Assembly (NCBI GenBank): GCA_022496805.1
Contig: CM040088.1
Location: forward strand, 20,987,001-21,051,000
Source: Pohlia nutans
Taxonomy: Eukaryota; Streptophyta; Bryopsida; Bryales; Mniaceae
DNA: 64,000 nt
Reading direction: 5' to 3'
Every line of letters starts with the position of its first letter. Position 1 is the first letter of the stretch. A program made the position numbers and the translations under genes. Shown piece by piece: positions 42,989 to 53,585 of the stretch. The notes below the pieces were generated by a model. It had not been told where the DNA came from, made no database searches, and saw nothing but the letters and a program-made list of their open reading frames with translations.

Positions 42989-43758
42989 TTACTTTTCCTT
43001 TTTGAGAAGGGTTTTTTTTGTTTTTTGCGTGTTGTTGTTTTTTTGTTATTATTATTTCTTTGGACGGGGTCAGTAGGCCGAGTCCATTTTTGTTGTACTT
43101 GATTTGTTGAATCTACTATGGTATTTCTGAATGATAGTATGTTGTGGTTAATGTTGTGGTTTAGGTGGTTTTTGTCTATGTTTTTGGGCCCCGGGTTAGT
43201 TTCAATATCTCCACTAAGTAGCAATAAAAGGTGGGGAGAGAAAGTGTTATTTTTGAAGAGGTATTTTTTGAGGTTTGTGGGGTGGTTTTTGATGTTTTTG
43301 CTTGGTTTTGTGTGTTTTGTTTTGTTTGTTTTTTGTTTTATTTGGATGAAGGCGTTAAAAAATGCTTCTTTATTGTTTTTTATGTTTTTAGGTCTTTTTG
43401 TTTGTTTAGGGTTTTTTTGGAACCTCTTTTTGTGTTTTGTTTTGTTTTTTGGGCTATATATTTTGTTTTTTGCTTTTTGTTTTGTTTGTTTGAAAGCATT
43501 AAAAAATGCTTCTTCTTTATTATTTTTTAAGGTTTTAGTTGTTTTTGTTTGTTTGGAGTTTTCTGAGTCTTTTTTTGTATTTTTTTGGTTTTTTGGTATA
43601 GCTTTTTTGTTTTTTTGTTTTTGTTGAGTTGGTATTTTAGTATTGAGTAATACTATTAGAGAGTAAAGAAACTCTGGAGAGTCTGTTTTCATCATCACAA
43701 AATCTGGGTCGTCCGTGAGATCCCTAGCAGCGCCCCTTCCTCCTCCTTGTCCTGTCAT
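42964..43758 (-). CDS. Retroelement 5' module A: basic protein ending with a canonical 2A
   Basis: An open frame from an ATG at 43758 (MTGQGGGRGAARDLTDDPDF); it stays open upstream to 44244, so an earlier start is possible. The product is extremely Lys/Asn/Thr-rich. It contains an internal duplication of about 57 residues, with KNNKEEAFFNAFKQTKQK and KNNKEAFFNAFIQIKQK as landmarks. The hydrophobic HLLLLLS then precedes GDIETNPGP (43186-43212). After the 2A come WTRPTDPVQ and a basic tail. It would fit an ORF1-like RNA-binding protein, but no conserved domain is visible. Module B overlaps it by 25 nt in another frame. Confidence 0.6.
   Translation of the reverse strand: MTGQGGGRGAARDLTDDPDFVMMKTDSPEFLYSLIVLLNTKIPTQQKQKNKKAIPKNQKNTKKDSENSKQTKTTKTLKNNKEEAFFNAFKQTKQKAKNKIYSPKNKTKHKKRFQKNPKQTKRPKNIKNNKEAFFNAFIQIKQKTNKTKHTKPSKNIKNHPTNLKKYLFKNNTFSPHLLLLLSGDIETNPGPKNIDKNHLNHNINHNILSFRNTIVDSTNQVQQKWTRPTDPVQRNNNNKKTTTRKKQKKPFSKRKSKYIQMLFS
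43186..43212 (-). other. 2A ribosome-skipping motif, canonical, module A
   Basis: Encodes GDIETNPGP preceded by LLLLLS. The first of four 2A-type motifs in the element, with the same residues as the one at 42323-42349. Confidence 0.9.
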
Positions 43759-44244
43759 CTTTTTTCTGCAAGTTATGACACTAATTAAAGTTACTAGGTT
43801 AAGCTTTTTTAGCTTAGTAAAAAGATTTGAGCATAAAGTATAATTTGGACTAGAGTTGCTATTGGATTCTTTTGGTGTTGTTCCTCTTCTTTCCACTGAC
43901 GCGTGTAGTGGGGCTTTGTAGAAGTGGAATTTGTATATTAGGTGAATGTTTGAATGTGTGTTAATAGTTATTATGATATCTTTCCTATCTATTGAATACA
44001 AATAAAGGGGAATTTTGCAAAGAAGGGGATAGCGTACCTTTGTAGTGAAAATTACCTTTGATTTCTTCTTCGCTGGATGATGTTGACTGCTTCTCTGTTG
44101 CTCTCCTTTATCGCTAAAGGTGTGTTGTTGCGATGCTGACGATGATGTCCGGTTAATGCTGAAACAAGCTGAAGTTGGTGCTGTGTCGTCGACGATTACA
44201 AATGTTGAAGGTCTTACTGCTCTGTTGATGTGGATCCACTGCAA

Positions 44245-45655
44245 AGTCGATGTTGTTCTATACGCTGGTGTGGTAGGTTGGATGATCTCTAGTTGCGGCT
44301 ACTCACGGTGGCTGAACTAGTGCATTCGAAATCGGCCTCTCGGTCAATCTTGAATGCACTGATTTACTTGGGCGGAGTGTGTGCAAGCTTGGCAGATTCG
44401 GCTAGCTGGGAGTTTGTGCAGCTCCAGCGTACAGATCCAACACTGTGTTCCAACTCCACAGTGCAAGTCCCCAGTGCTCTCAGTACAAACTTTGGATTTG
44501 TACACTGGGAGCTATACTTCCGTCCTGCAGTAGCAGATCTGGGGTGGCTTGCACACCCTCATCCTCACAGGCAATGGAATCACCCTTGACGCCTGGAGAT
44601 TGCCCGATCAGCTACAATGAGAATCTCAATGGGCGGTTGCAGTGTGGTTGACGTCGGTGCAGACTTCAGCAGTTAGCGGTGCCGTTGGGGTTGAGCCAGC
44701 TGTGGAAGCTTCGATGCAACGACGGAGGTTGAGCTAGCAATGATCAGCCTGCAAGTATACTGCAGTTACAAGAACTGCAAGCTAACTCCGGAACTGCCCC
44801 TTACTGCAACAGACTCCGATCTCATCCAGAGTGAGTAAAACTGTCCCTTACTGCGAACAGACTTCGATCTCAACCACAGTGACTCTGATCTAAGCACGCT
44901 AATCACCTAGCACACAGCACCGCAACAAACGTACAAGCACCGCCAATGCAAGTACTAGTAACGGATCTGCAAAAAGACGAATCGTGCTAGATCTGAAAGC
45001 ACTAATGGTGGAACCGCGGGTCCACTCCAAGCACCTGCACACAGATCATGCACAATCACAAGCCACGATGCAAACACAGTCGATTTGCAAAACACGGCCG
45101 AAATAGGCGCCAGATCTGCAGCACCACCGTTGAACCTGCTCACTCACTCCGATCTGCAACAAGACTCACGAACTGCGGTACCACCGGTAAACCTGCTCAT
45201 TCACTCCGATCTGTAATGAGTCACACGATCTGTAGAAACAAGTGCCGGCACTGCAAGATCGACTTAGGCACCTCCGATTCACAGATCTACGCACACTTCT
45301 AGACACAGATCTACCCACATTCCGAATCACAGATCCGCGTACACTTTGATGCACACTCCGCGTACACTTCGATGCACACTCCGCGTTCACTCCGCGTACA
45401 CTCCGATCTAGACTGCGGTGATCAAGATGCACACTCCGCGTACTCTCCGATCTAGACTGCGGTGATCAAGATTGCGCCTAGACTCCTTACTGCGGAAACA
45501 ACAATCAGGGCTCCGGCAGCACCGCACCGCACCGATCAGGGTTCTCAACTTGAACAGTCCGATCATACTCACAGCTGCGCTCACACCGATCAGGGCTCCG
45601 GCAGCATCACGGCCAACCTCTGCGTATGCATAACTACTTTAAAGCCCACACTACT
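44245..45655. other. Repetitive GC-richer region, possible retroelement 5' UTR/promoter
   Basis: No coding sequence is recognised. The region contains many CTCCGATCT / CAGATCT motifs and short duplications: about 44790-44885 (two 'ccccttactgc..acag' units), 45123-45236 (two 57-bp units), 45340-45475 (units with 'gatgcacactccgcgtac') and 45505-45610 (two 'gatcagggctccggcagca'). It lies upstream of the minus-strand retroelement and could be its promoter array, or intergenic DNA of unknown nature. Confidence 0.45.
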
Positions 45656-46219
45656 TTAACCTCTAAACGTCCTCACCCCCCTTCAAATTTGGTAGTTTTG
45701 CAAAGATGCATCATAAAATGCAACCAAGAGGGATATTTTGAACTTGATGTATAATAAAAGTTGCATGTTATAAATTTTAGATTCTATCCATATGATTAGA
45801 TTTGCAATTGCTATCACCAATATTTTTGTATAAAATTTGAAAATTTTAATTTTTAATTCAATTACGAATAAAATATTGACAATTTGTGGATGAAATTTGT
45901 TGTGATGGGTTGAAATGCAATACTCTAAATGTAGTGAGTTGGGGAGATTTTTTTATTGCTTAATTTGATGAGTTTATTTTTTCAAAAGCACATTTAGACT
46001 AAAATCTTTGAAATTTTTGGTGAATCATTTCAACATGAAAAGAGGCATAAAATTTCACAAATCATCCTTTTTCTAATCAGATCACACACGCATGAAGCTA
46101 TCTTGCCATGGAATTTTGTTGTATTTCTTTTCCTTGCAAAAAGTGCATAACGGATGAGAAAACGTGGATGAAATTTGTACATCGTCCAAAAATTGGACGG
46201 TCGGTCCTTTAGGGGTTAA
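45656..46219. mobile_element. TTAA-type element in the PPR gene upstream region
   Basis: TTAACCTCTAAACGTCC on the left, GGTCCTTTAGGGGTTAA on the right. It has split a short tandem repeat: 'aaagcccacactactttaa' precedes and 'ttaaaagcccacactaat' follows. Its left half is about 90% identical by eye to 63597-64000. Confidence 0.85.
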
Positions 46220-46531
46220 AAGCCCACACTAATTCGAAACCCACACTAATTTAAAACCCCCACTAATCGCACACTCTTGCGTGGTCGAGAGGGAGAGAGC
46301 ACAAGAGAGACGGTGGATGGCGAGAGACGGACAGAGAGAGATCTTGCCGGAGTTGCAGATTGACGGAGAGAAGCAACTCCGGCACGATTTCTTTAACAAT
46401 GGCAGTAGCGTTCGTTGAATTCTTCGTGTAGCGATGCGTGGACAGCCAAATTTTGACGGGCTCTTTCTTCTCTGGCATCCCGTTTTGCATTTTTCCAATT
46501 CAGGGTTCTGCTGTGGGACTTTGGCTTGCGG
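46220..46531 (+). promoter_or_regulatory. PPR gene upstream region / 5' UTR
   Basis: It begins with three further copies of the 'aaacccacactaat' unit, then purine-rich sequence (gagagggagagagcac) and a GC-rich leader. No firm TATA box. Confidence 0.35.
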
Positions 46532-48871
46532 ATGATGCTTCCCGTTGCCGTCGTGCGGAGATGGCGTTCCAGCTCTATGGCTGCGTACTTCCAGCACCAT
46601 TCATCTCAACCTTTAGGGTTTGGTACCCTCCCCCTCCTTTTAGGGTTTGGTAACGACGAAGCGAGTTTCTTTCACCGGACATTGTCAACCCATATTCGCA
46701 TTTCCGAGATTAGTGATGTAAAAGTGGCGGACAAATTCAAGTTGCAAAAGATCAACGGAGTAATCAGGCGAAGGAAATGGGATGCGGACACGGGGAAGCA
46801 GCTGGAGCGGCTCAAGTTCAAGCTCAGTCCCGCGCTTGTATGCGACGTGGTGATGAAGCAGAAGGATCTCAAGCTTGCGAGGTATTTTTTCGCATGGGCA
46901 GGGCAACAGGATGGTTACCTTCATTCCATTGGGACTTACACTCTAATGATCAAACGGCTAGCTGGAGCTCAGGAATCTGAGCCCGTGAATCGATTGCTGG
47001 TCGCCATGTGGAAGGACGGGCATGTGATCTCCACGCATCTCATCACCTCATTGCTACGTACTTATGGCAGAGCAAGTAACATACCCGGTGCTCTTGAGCT
47101 TTTCAATCAGATGCAGAGTTTTGGCTGCAATCCGAGTATCAGCGTGTGCAACTTTGTGCTTGAGCTTCTTGTGAAGGGAGCGTTCTTCCATAGCGCGGTG
47201 ATCGTTTTTGGGAAATTAGGGCAACTCGGGGTGAAGCCGGATGCGCAAACATTTCGCATTCTTGTACACGGGTTTATTAGATCCGGGAGGCTGTACTTGG
47301 CATCGGAGCCAGTGCACAGAATGATTCAGGCGGGGGTTGATCCAGGAGTGCAGAGCTTCACAGTGTTGATTGATGCTCTTTCGAAAGTGGGAGACATTGA
47401 GGAGGCTTGCAAGGTGTTTACAGGAATGAAGGCTCTCGGTTGTGTGCCGAATGTGGTGACGTATACTACTCTTGTCAACGGTCTGGCGAAGGCGGGTAGA
47501 CTCGAAGAAGCATGTGAAGTCTTTGTTGAAATGAAGGAGAATGGTTGTTCTCCCGATGCGATTGCTTATAACACCCTTATTGATGGACTGGGTAAAGCTG
47601 GCGAAGCGGACATGGCATGTGGTCTTTTCAAGGAGATGAAAGATAAGGGTTTAGTGCCCAATCTATGCACGTACAATATCATGATTGCTGTTTTGGGTAA
47701 AGCTGGTCGCCAACCGGAAGCTTGGCAACTGTTTCATGACATGAAAGAGCAGGGAGCAGTCCCGGATGTGTTCACGTACAATACCTTGATTGATGTCCTT
47801 GGCAAAGGTGGTCACATGGACAAGGTTCTTACACTCGTCAAAGAAATGGTCGAGAAGAGGGTGGATTCTCCTGAAAAGGTTGCTGAAGATCCTTCGCTGG
47901 GGTTCAAGTCGCTGAGCGAGATAACTTACAACACTTTGATGTCTGCCTTCATGCATAACGGACATGTGGACGAAGCTGTCAAACTGCTGGACGTGATGAA
48001 GAAGCATGAGTGTACTCCAACTGTGGTCACTTACACTACATTAATTGATGGGCTAGGCAAGGCTGGGAAGCTGGAGGAGGCGGTGAGTCTACTACGAGAG
48101 ATGGAGAAACAGGGTTGCGAGCCTTCAGTGGTGACTTATAGCTCTCTCATGGCTTCATTTGCAAGGAGAGACCAATTGGAAGAGTCGTTGAACTTTTATG
48201 ACGAAATGATCAAGAAAGGTTGTGTTCCTGATGTGGCCACGTACAGTTTAGTGATCAATTGTCTCTGCAAGTCCAACGACGTGGAGAAAGCTCTGGAGGC
48301 TTTCGGGAGGATGAAAGAAGAGTCGTGGGAGCCTTCATTGGGGATTTACAAAACCTTACTCGATGCACTTGTCCGAGAGGAGAAGATGCACTTGGCCTTG
48401 CAGGTTTTTAAAGAGCTGGAAGGAAGCAGTTTGGCCCCTGATGCGTTCGTGTATAATGTCATGGTGAATGGGTTTGTGAAGTCCAATCGCGTGGACGAGG
48501 CCTGCAAGGTGGTGGACACCATGAAGAATCGGAACATATTGCCGGATCTGATCACATACACCTCTCTTCTTGACGGTCTTGGAAAAGCTGGAAGATTAGA
48601 AGAGGCGTTCAGTGTTTTCACAAAAATGGCAGAGGAGGGCTGTGAACCCGATGTTGTAGCTTACACTTCACTTATGGATGTCCTTGGAAAAGGTGGCAAA
48701 ATCAATCATGCGCTCACAATTTTTAGCACTATGACAAAGAAGAAGGTCGCTCCTGATGCTATCACCTATAGTTCTCTCATAGATTCTCTTGGGAAAGAGG
48801 GCAGAGTCAAGGAAGCTCAGAAGATAAAGAGAATCAGGTTCCTGGCTAACCAGGAAAACAAGGTTGGTTGA
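46532..48871 (+). CDS. P-class pentatricopeptide repeat protein, 779 aa, intronless
   Basis: Organelle RNA-binding protein. P-class PPR proteins stabilise, splice or activate translation of specific chloroplast or mitochondrial transcripts. The N-terminus (MMLPVAVVRRWRSSSMAAYF) is Arg/Ser-rich and suits an organelle presequence, more mitochondrial than plastid in character. From about residue 135 to the end there are about 18 tandem 35-residue helical hairpins of the VTYNTLIDGLGKAG type. One carries an insertion of about 15 residues (near 450). No E, DYW or SMR domain, so it is not an editing factor. The start is the first of two adjacent ATGs; the frame is open slightly upstream but without an earlier ATG. 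Its promoter carries a TTAA-type element. Confidence 0.93.
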   Translation: MMLPVAVVRRWRSSSMAAYFQHHSSQPLGFGTLPLLLGFGNDEASFFHRTLSTHIRISEISDVKVADKFKLQKINGVIRRRKWDADTGKQLERLKFKLSPALVCDVVMKQKDLKLARYFFAWAGQQDGYLHSIGTYTLMIKRLAGAQESEPVNRLLVAMWKDGHVISTHLITSLLRTYGRASNIPGALELFNQMQSFGCNPSISVCNFVLELLVKGAFFHSAVIVFGKLGQLGVKPDAQTFRILVHGFIRSGRLYLASEPVHRMIQAGVDPGVQSFTVLIDALSKVGDIEEACKVFTGMKALGCVPNVVTYTTLVNGLAKAGRLEEACEVFVEMKENGCSPDAIAYNTLIDGLGKAGEADMACGLFKEMKDKGLVPNLCTYNIMIAVLGKAGRQPEAWQLFHDMKEQGAVPDVFTYNTLIDVLGKGGHMDKVLTLVKEMVEKRVDSPEKVAEDPSLGFKSLSEITYNTLMSAFMHNGHVDEAVKLLDVMKKHECTPTVVTYTTLIDGLGKAGKLEEAVSLLREMEKQGCEPSVVTYSSLMASFARRDQLEESLNFYDEMIKKGCVPDVATYSLVINCLCKSNDVEKALEAFGRMKEESWEPSLGIYKTLLDALVREEKMHLALQVFKELEGSSLAPDAFVYNVMVNGFVKSNRVDEACKVVDTMKNRNILPDLITYTSLLDGLGKAGRLEEAFSVFTKMAEEGCEPDVVAYTSLMDVLGKGGKINHALTIFSTMTKKKVAPDAITYSSLIDSLGKEGRVKEAQKIKRIRFLANQENKVG

Positions 48872-48998
48872 AAGATAGGAATTTTTTTTGTATATCGCCT
48901 CGGAGGTTATTTGGTTTGGGAAGCAGAGGAAGAAGTCACCATTCCACCGATTCGCGCCCCTTTTAGAGTCTGCACCGGCACACACACATTCATTCCAG

Positions 48999-49375
48999 GT
49001 AAGGGATTAGAAGTAGGGTTAGGGTTTAACATTCATCTGGAATTAGCATCTTGAAGTTTGGTTACAGGCTGATTTATTGTTCTTTGGCCTCGTCCACACC
49101 AACCAAGTGTGTTACGGTCCATTAGCTAATTGGAAGTTAACTAACCTATGGTGTTTCACTGACTGATGGGGAGTTAAGGCTTTCAAGTTGGTTGGTATGG
49201 GCGGACATAGGGTTTAGGGTTTAGGGCGGATTCAGGGGACGGAAAGATTACCCGAATTTTCCAGTTTGCTTGCCAGGATGAATGCTTTCCTAGAGTATCA
49301 AGGCTCGTTCTTTCGTTTGTGATGTGTGGTTTTAGCTATTTTTGTTTCTAACCTGTATTCTTTGATGTTGTGCAG
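48999..49375 (+). other. Possible 3'-UTR intron of the PPR gene
   Basis: A good donor (CAG|GTAAGG) 127 nt after the stop and a pyrimidine-rich acceptor (ttgtgCAG) could be spliced. Only splice-site quality supports this. Confidence 0.35.
49208..49226 (+). repeat. Short telomere-like repeat (telobox)
   Basis: About 2.5 units of TTTAGGG. Such teloboxes are common near plant genes and do not imply a telomere. Confidence 0.7.
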
Positions 49376-49599
49376 GCCAAGAATAAAGCTGTGAGCGCCG
49401 TGCCCACACTCAGACTCTGCAAGTCTGTATCTTCATCACTGGCATTATTCAAAGACTGTAAGTGTCCATGACATGCTGATTTAAAGACTGTAAAGAAGAC
49501 GAGAATATATTGCCTTTTTACATTCACTGTAACGAGTAGCTTAGTAATATAATATTCGGTAGGGTTTCGGACTCTCCCAGTGCTAAGCAAATCTGTGAG

Positions 49600-50499
49600 G
49601 TGTGTCTGACGTTGAATTTTGAATCTACATCAACACGTGGAGATGTAGGGTGAGGAAGTCGAGGCTACCTGTACAGATATGGCGAAACCCTCGTTGCACC
49701 AAATCACACGATTTAGAGCTCATGAAATGTGCACTTGGCAGCTTCTTGGCTTTTATTCTAAACTTACTACGACTCCAGTATCAATCAAAACTGGGTCGGC
49801 TGCTTTATTTGAAACACTTGCATTCAAACGGCTTCACCACTGAGATTTTTTCTCACATTTCATAAAATTTCTAAAATGCTTGTTGTGCTGATCTTTAAAG
49901 GTAGCAGAATGTCCACTATAAACCGCCATAGCTGCGGCCTCATACTAAAATCGATGTGGGATTTCTTAGTCTAATGTTTTTTTATGGTAGAGCTTGAGTA
50001 GGACAACAATTCATGGAGCAGGCCAACAATTTCAAGTATTGAACAGTATCAGATTAAGCCAATTTCCTTCAATTAAGGTAGAAACACGTAAAACTGTACT
50101 TTTAAGTAATTCAGCATATTTGGGGGTTACTTTTTTCAATGTAGAATATGTTGTAATATTAGCAATTGGAAATGATGATTTTACTAAAAAAAAGTAGAAT
50201 TTGTGGAGAAGCTATCATGTAATTGCTATGAATTTTTGAAATGGAAGTTGCCTAGACCACTAAACCATCTCATGGACTCTCATGTTCACCCAAAACAAAC
50301 ACTTCGTTGCTAGTGACAGACTTTTGCAAAGCAGTCTATTTTAGAGTTAAAAATATCGTTTGAGTTTACAAATAACTCAAAAAAGGATTAAAATAAATTG
50401 ATAACCAAAAAGTCAAAACGAAAAAAATCAAAAGAGACAAAGTAAGTGGTGAGAAATTCCTTGTTTGATTTCCAACATAATAATCCTAAGATTGGACTA
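49600..50499. other. Intergenic, no gene seen
   Basis: No recognisable feature. Confidence 0.45.
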
Positions 50500-50735
50500 A
50501 TAACCATTGTGAATGAAGAGTCCATTGGCGGTAGTTTGTCTATTTACACCTTCAGGATATGGATTTTCTCTTCAACACAAAGATTTCTTTCACATCTCCC
50601 TTTAATTCAATTGCCACTTGAGATAAAATTGCACAAGATGAGATAAACAATTGAAATCATATTGGTATCTTTATGCGCCATGAAGCATAGATGGACAAAC
50701 TACCCCTTAAAGATTCTCCATTCACGATGGTTTTT
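50500..50735. mobile_element. MITE-like element with about 40-bp imperfect TIRs
   Basis: The left 'aaccattgtgaatgaagag' and the inverted right 'aaccatcgtgaatggagaa' both lead into 'ggtagtttgtc'. A related single end lies at 52020-52085. It abuts the TTAA-type element starting at 50747. Confidence 0.6.
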
Positions 50736-50746
50736 CTAAACCAACG

Positions 50747-51082
50747 TTAACCCCTAAACATACCGACCATTTGAACAAAAGCAGATGCTAGCGTCAAAAG
50801 TAGATATTAGGATGGCTCAGATATACATGAGGTGTACATATGAGGACCATTGCGAGCATAAAATCTATCCAACATATTTGACATACTTGCATTTGGAGGC
50901 CTCTCTAATATTATCAACATCTCCCTCATCATAAGAGATTTACTTTAATTTGTAAAGAATTTTTAATAGGCTTGGAAAGATAACTTGGATGAAAGTCATC
51001 CGAGATTGTATGAGAAAGTTACGAGGCTTTGAAATTGTTCGTGATCTAGTTGTTGAAAGCTGCCGAAACGTTTTGGAGTTAA
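50747..51082. mobile_element. TTAA-type element, inverted relative of 61769-62098
   Basis: The left end is TTAACCCCTAAACATACCG and the right end is CGAAACGTTTTGGAGTTAA. The interior is the reverse complement of 61769-62098, sharing for example 'gatgaaagtcatccgag' and 'ggcctctctaatattatcaa'. Confidence 0.8.
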
Positions 51083-52199
51083 TATTGTTATTATTTTCAT
51101 AAGGTTTCTTTAGCCCTTGCAAAGGTTCACCCTTTTCTCTCACTGCATGAAAATTAAAAATTTCAAAACATGTGATTCTTGAGGCGGGGCTGCCGTGGAC
51201 TTCCAACTGTCCACCATCATCTTTTAGGTAAAGAATTACGTGACATGTCCAATATTCTAGAATCTGCTACAACGATTCTTGTGGAACGATTCTTATTCCT
51301 AGGTACAGCTTACAAGGGCTAAAGAACCTTATGTTCTTTATCCTCAAAAACAATATCTTCAAAGAATGTTAGGAAGTGCAAACCGCAAGTGCCTTTGGTT
51401 GCACATCCTGCTTCCTGGCTGCAAATGTCAAGGAACCTTCAGACTTTGCCCTCTGATTTTTCAATTCAGTTTCTGCGCATGGGAGGAAAATTAATGCTTT
51501 TTAAATTTAGATCAAAAGAAAATATTAATATTAATATTACTAATATTAATCCTTCAACGTCTAGATCCACCTCTGATTTAAAAGATGTGTTATAAAATGC
51601 TTGATGAATAACCAAAATGGAGTTGATATATAAAGAATCCCAAATTAACAATTAACAAATCCCAAATTAACAATTTTAAAAACGTATATAGCAAATTCAC
51701 AATAATATGCACTATGAGGTGGTATAATTTCCATGATTTGATTCTACTTATTTTGGAAAATCATTGTTAAAGTCTCAATTTTTGAACTAAGAATGAAGCT
51801 TGACATTAACAAATTTTGTCATTTAAAAAAATATCATAATATCTTATCTTGAAGGTCCATACCGTACAAATGGTAGTCAACTAGCACAGGAACAAAGGAA
51901 AATTTGGATGGATAAAAAAATTGTACAGGATGTAGTCAAGAGAAAGGTTGCAATTTGTTGGTCGTTTATTATCTGGATGCAAGCGCGTCAAAGGATTAAT
52001 AGTAATGTTGTGCTAAGAGACTATTGTGAATGGAGAGTCTATTGCGAGAGTCGAGTCTATTGAGGGTAGTTTGTCTATCTATGCCTCAAGGGCTCAAAAG
52101 CACCTACTGTATCATAACAACTCGTTGGCAAAGACTACATGACGATTTTCACCCTTTGAGAATTCACTTCTTATTGAACACCTTTTTCACTATGCTCAC
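51083..52199. other. Intergenic, no gene seen
   Basis: No gene is recognisable; small direct repeats 'caaattaacaatt' occur near 51650. Confidence 0.45.
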
Positions 52200-52758
52200 T
52201 TAACCTCTAAATGATTGAGGGGGTATGGGCAACACCTAGACGGGTTATGAAATGTTACTTTTGCAACTTTGATGAAGTTTGGTCCAAAAGAGAAAATGAG
52301 AAGCATGATGTTTAGTAATTATCTGTACGATCAAACTTCCAAAAACAGTTTTAGATACTCATTTAATGAATTCATAAGCATTTATTATTGAATATTTTAC
52401 CAAAATTACAATTTTTATTTTTAGAATTTGAAATTATACATTCTATTCTAAAATTTAAATAGGAGATAACATCATCACTTACCACAAATAGTAAGTTTTA
52501 TAACACTAGGACAATATTGAGGTCTTTGTTTTTGAATAAAATCCTCAATGAACCTCAATATTGCAAATGATATGCATCAAACAACTCTAGAACATGATGT
52601 CTACCAATGTTTTTTTTTTCTAGCGATTTTTAGTTAGAAACCGCAAGAGAAAAAAACGTTGATCTCTTCCCCCAATTTTGACAAAAAATCAAAACTCGAT
52701 CAATCACTGCTATTTGGGCTGTGACTAGAAAATGGTCGATCAATGGCTTCGGGGTTAA
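52200..52758. mobile_element. Probable TTAA-type element, degenerate
   Basis: The left end TTAACCTCTAAATGATTG is a fair family match. The right end, GGCTTCGGGGTTAA, keeps only GGGGTTAA. Non-coding. Confidence 0.45.
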
Positions 52759-53585
52759 GGATGATTCAAAAAGTATTCATAATTATGTTTTTAAAAAGTC
52801 AATTTTACAAGCAATGTATTATCTTAATAGAACATATGTTATCTTATACTCTTAGTAGTTTATGATGTCCTTGTTCTTATGACCCACCATTGATTTCCAA
52901 GTAGGTGCACAGTTTGTTTGGGTCCCACAGTCAAGCTTCTAGAAGATCTCTGGATTTCATGGTTCTAGCATCTCAACACTTCAAATTTCTTACTAAACTT
53001 ACAGCTACAACTGGTGCTAAGTACAGGGGCCTGATTCTGACCCTTTAAGAATTTATAACTATGAAAATTGATGTAATAAATCTGAAAATTTTAGGCAGTG
53101 TACGAAGTTAGTAATTATGATTGATTTTCAATAAAAAAAATTTAGAAAATTCATTGTACATACTTTTTGAAAAACACAAAAACAACAAGTTTGAGTTCAT
53201 ACCTATAATTGACCTTGTGAAGTGTCTATTTATGACTGAAAAAACAAAAATATGATTGATCGATGCATTTAAATTTGAAGACGGAACCTGAGGGGACACT
53301 TGGGTTGAGTTAAAAACCACGTCAGTAAAAACATAGGGTATCATTTATTCTTTGGAAGTAGATACATATTTATACCAAATCCCCATGTTATTGTTAAAAG
53401 AAAATGTATAAATAATATAGGATACATAATAAGATTCAGTATTAGAAAACTAGTGAATATAATATACGGATATAGGGTTTGTGTTTGGGATTCCATAGAT
53501 GAGAACTGGTAGATGAAAGTAGTTTTATTGCAACGAGGTAACCACTGAATGAAAATCGAGTAGGGCAAGGTATGAAATGTATTTG
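52759..53585. other. Intergenic, no gene seen
   Basis: No supported feature. Confidence 0.45.

Larger units (their letters stand above)
34822..44244 (-). mobile_element. Long non-LTR retrotransposon with 2A motifs
   Basis: Autonomous LINE-type retroelement on the minus strand. In order of translation it has a basic low-complexity region with 2A motifs, an AP endonuclease, a reverse transcriptase, an RNase H, and a zinc knuckle with a PD-(D/E)XK-like end. There is no integrase, protease or LTR. The presumed 3' end carries a short tandem tail (tagatagatag at 34824-34835), and related tails occur at 6981-7080 and 55365-55507. The 5' end is uncertain: it may be near 44250 or include the repetitive 44.3-45.65 kb region. 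Codon usage is very A/T-rich with many Ile, Asn, Lys and Thr residues, unlike the GC-rich host exons. No target duplication could be assigned. Confidence 0.88.

Noticed and set aside
42323..43212. 2A motifs as a sign of an integrated RNA virus
   Set aside because: The same frame continues into an AP endonuclease, a LINE-type reverse transcriptase and RNase H. No capsid, helicase or RNA polymerase of a virus is seen.
43118..43627. Plus-strand frame of 169 codons with hydrophobic content
   Set aside because: It is the complement of the Lys/Asn-rich retroelement module; Phe/Leu/Cys-rich composition is a by-product.
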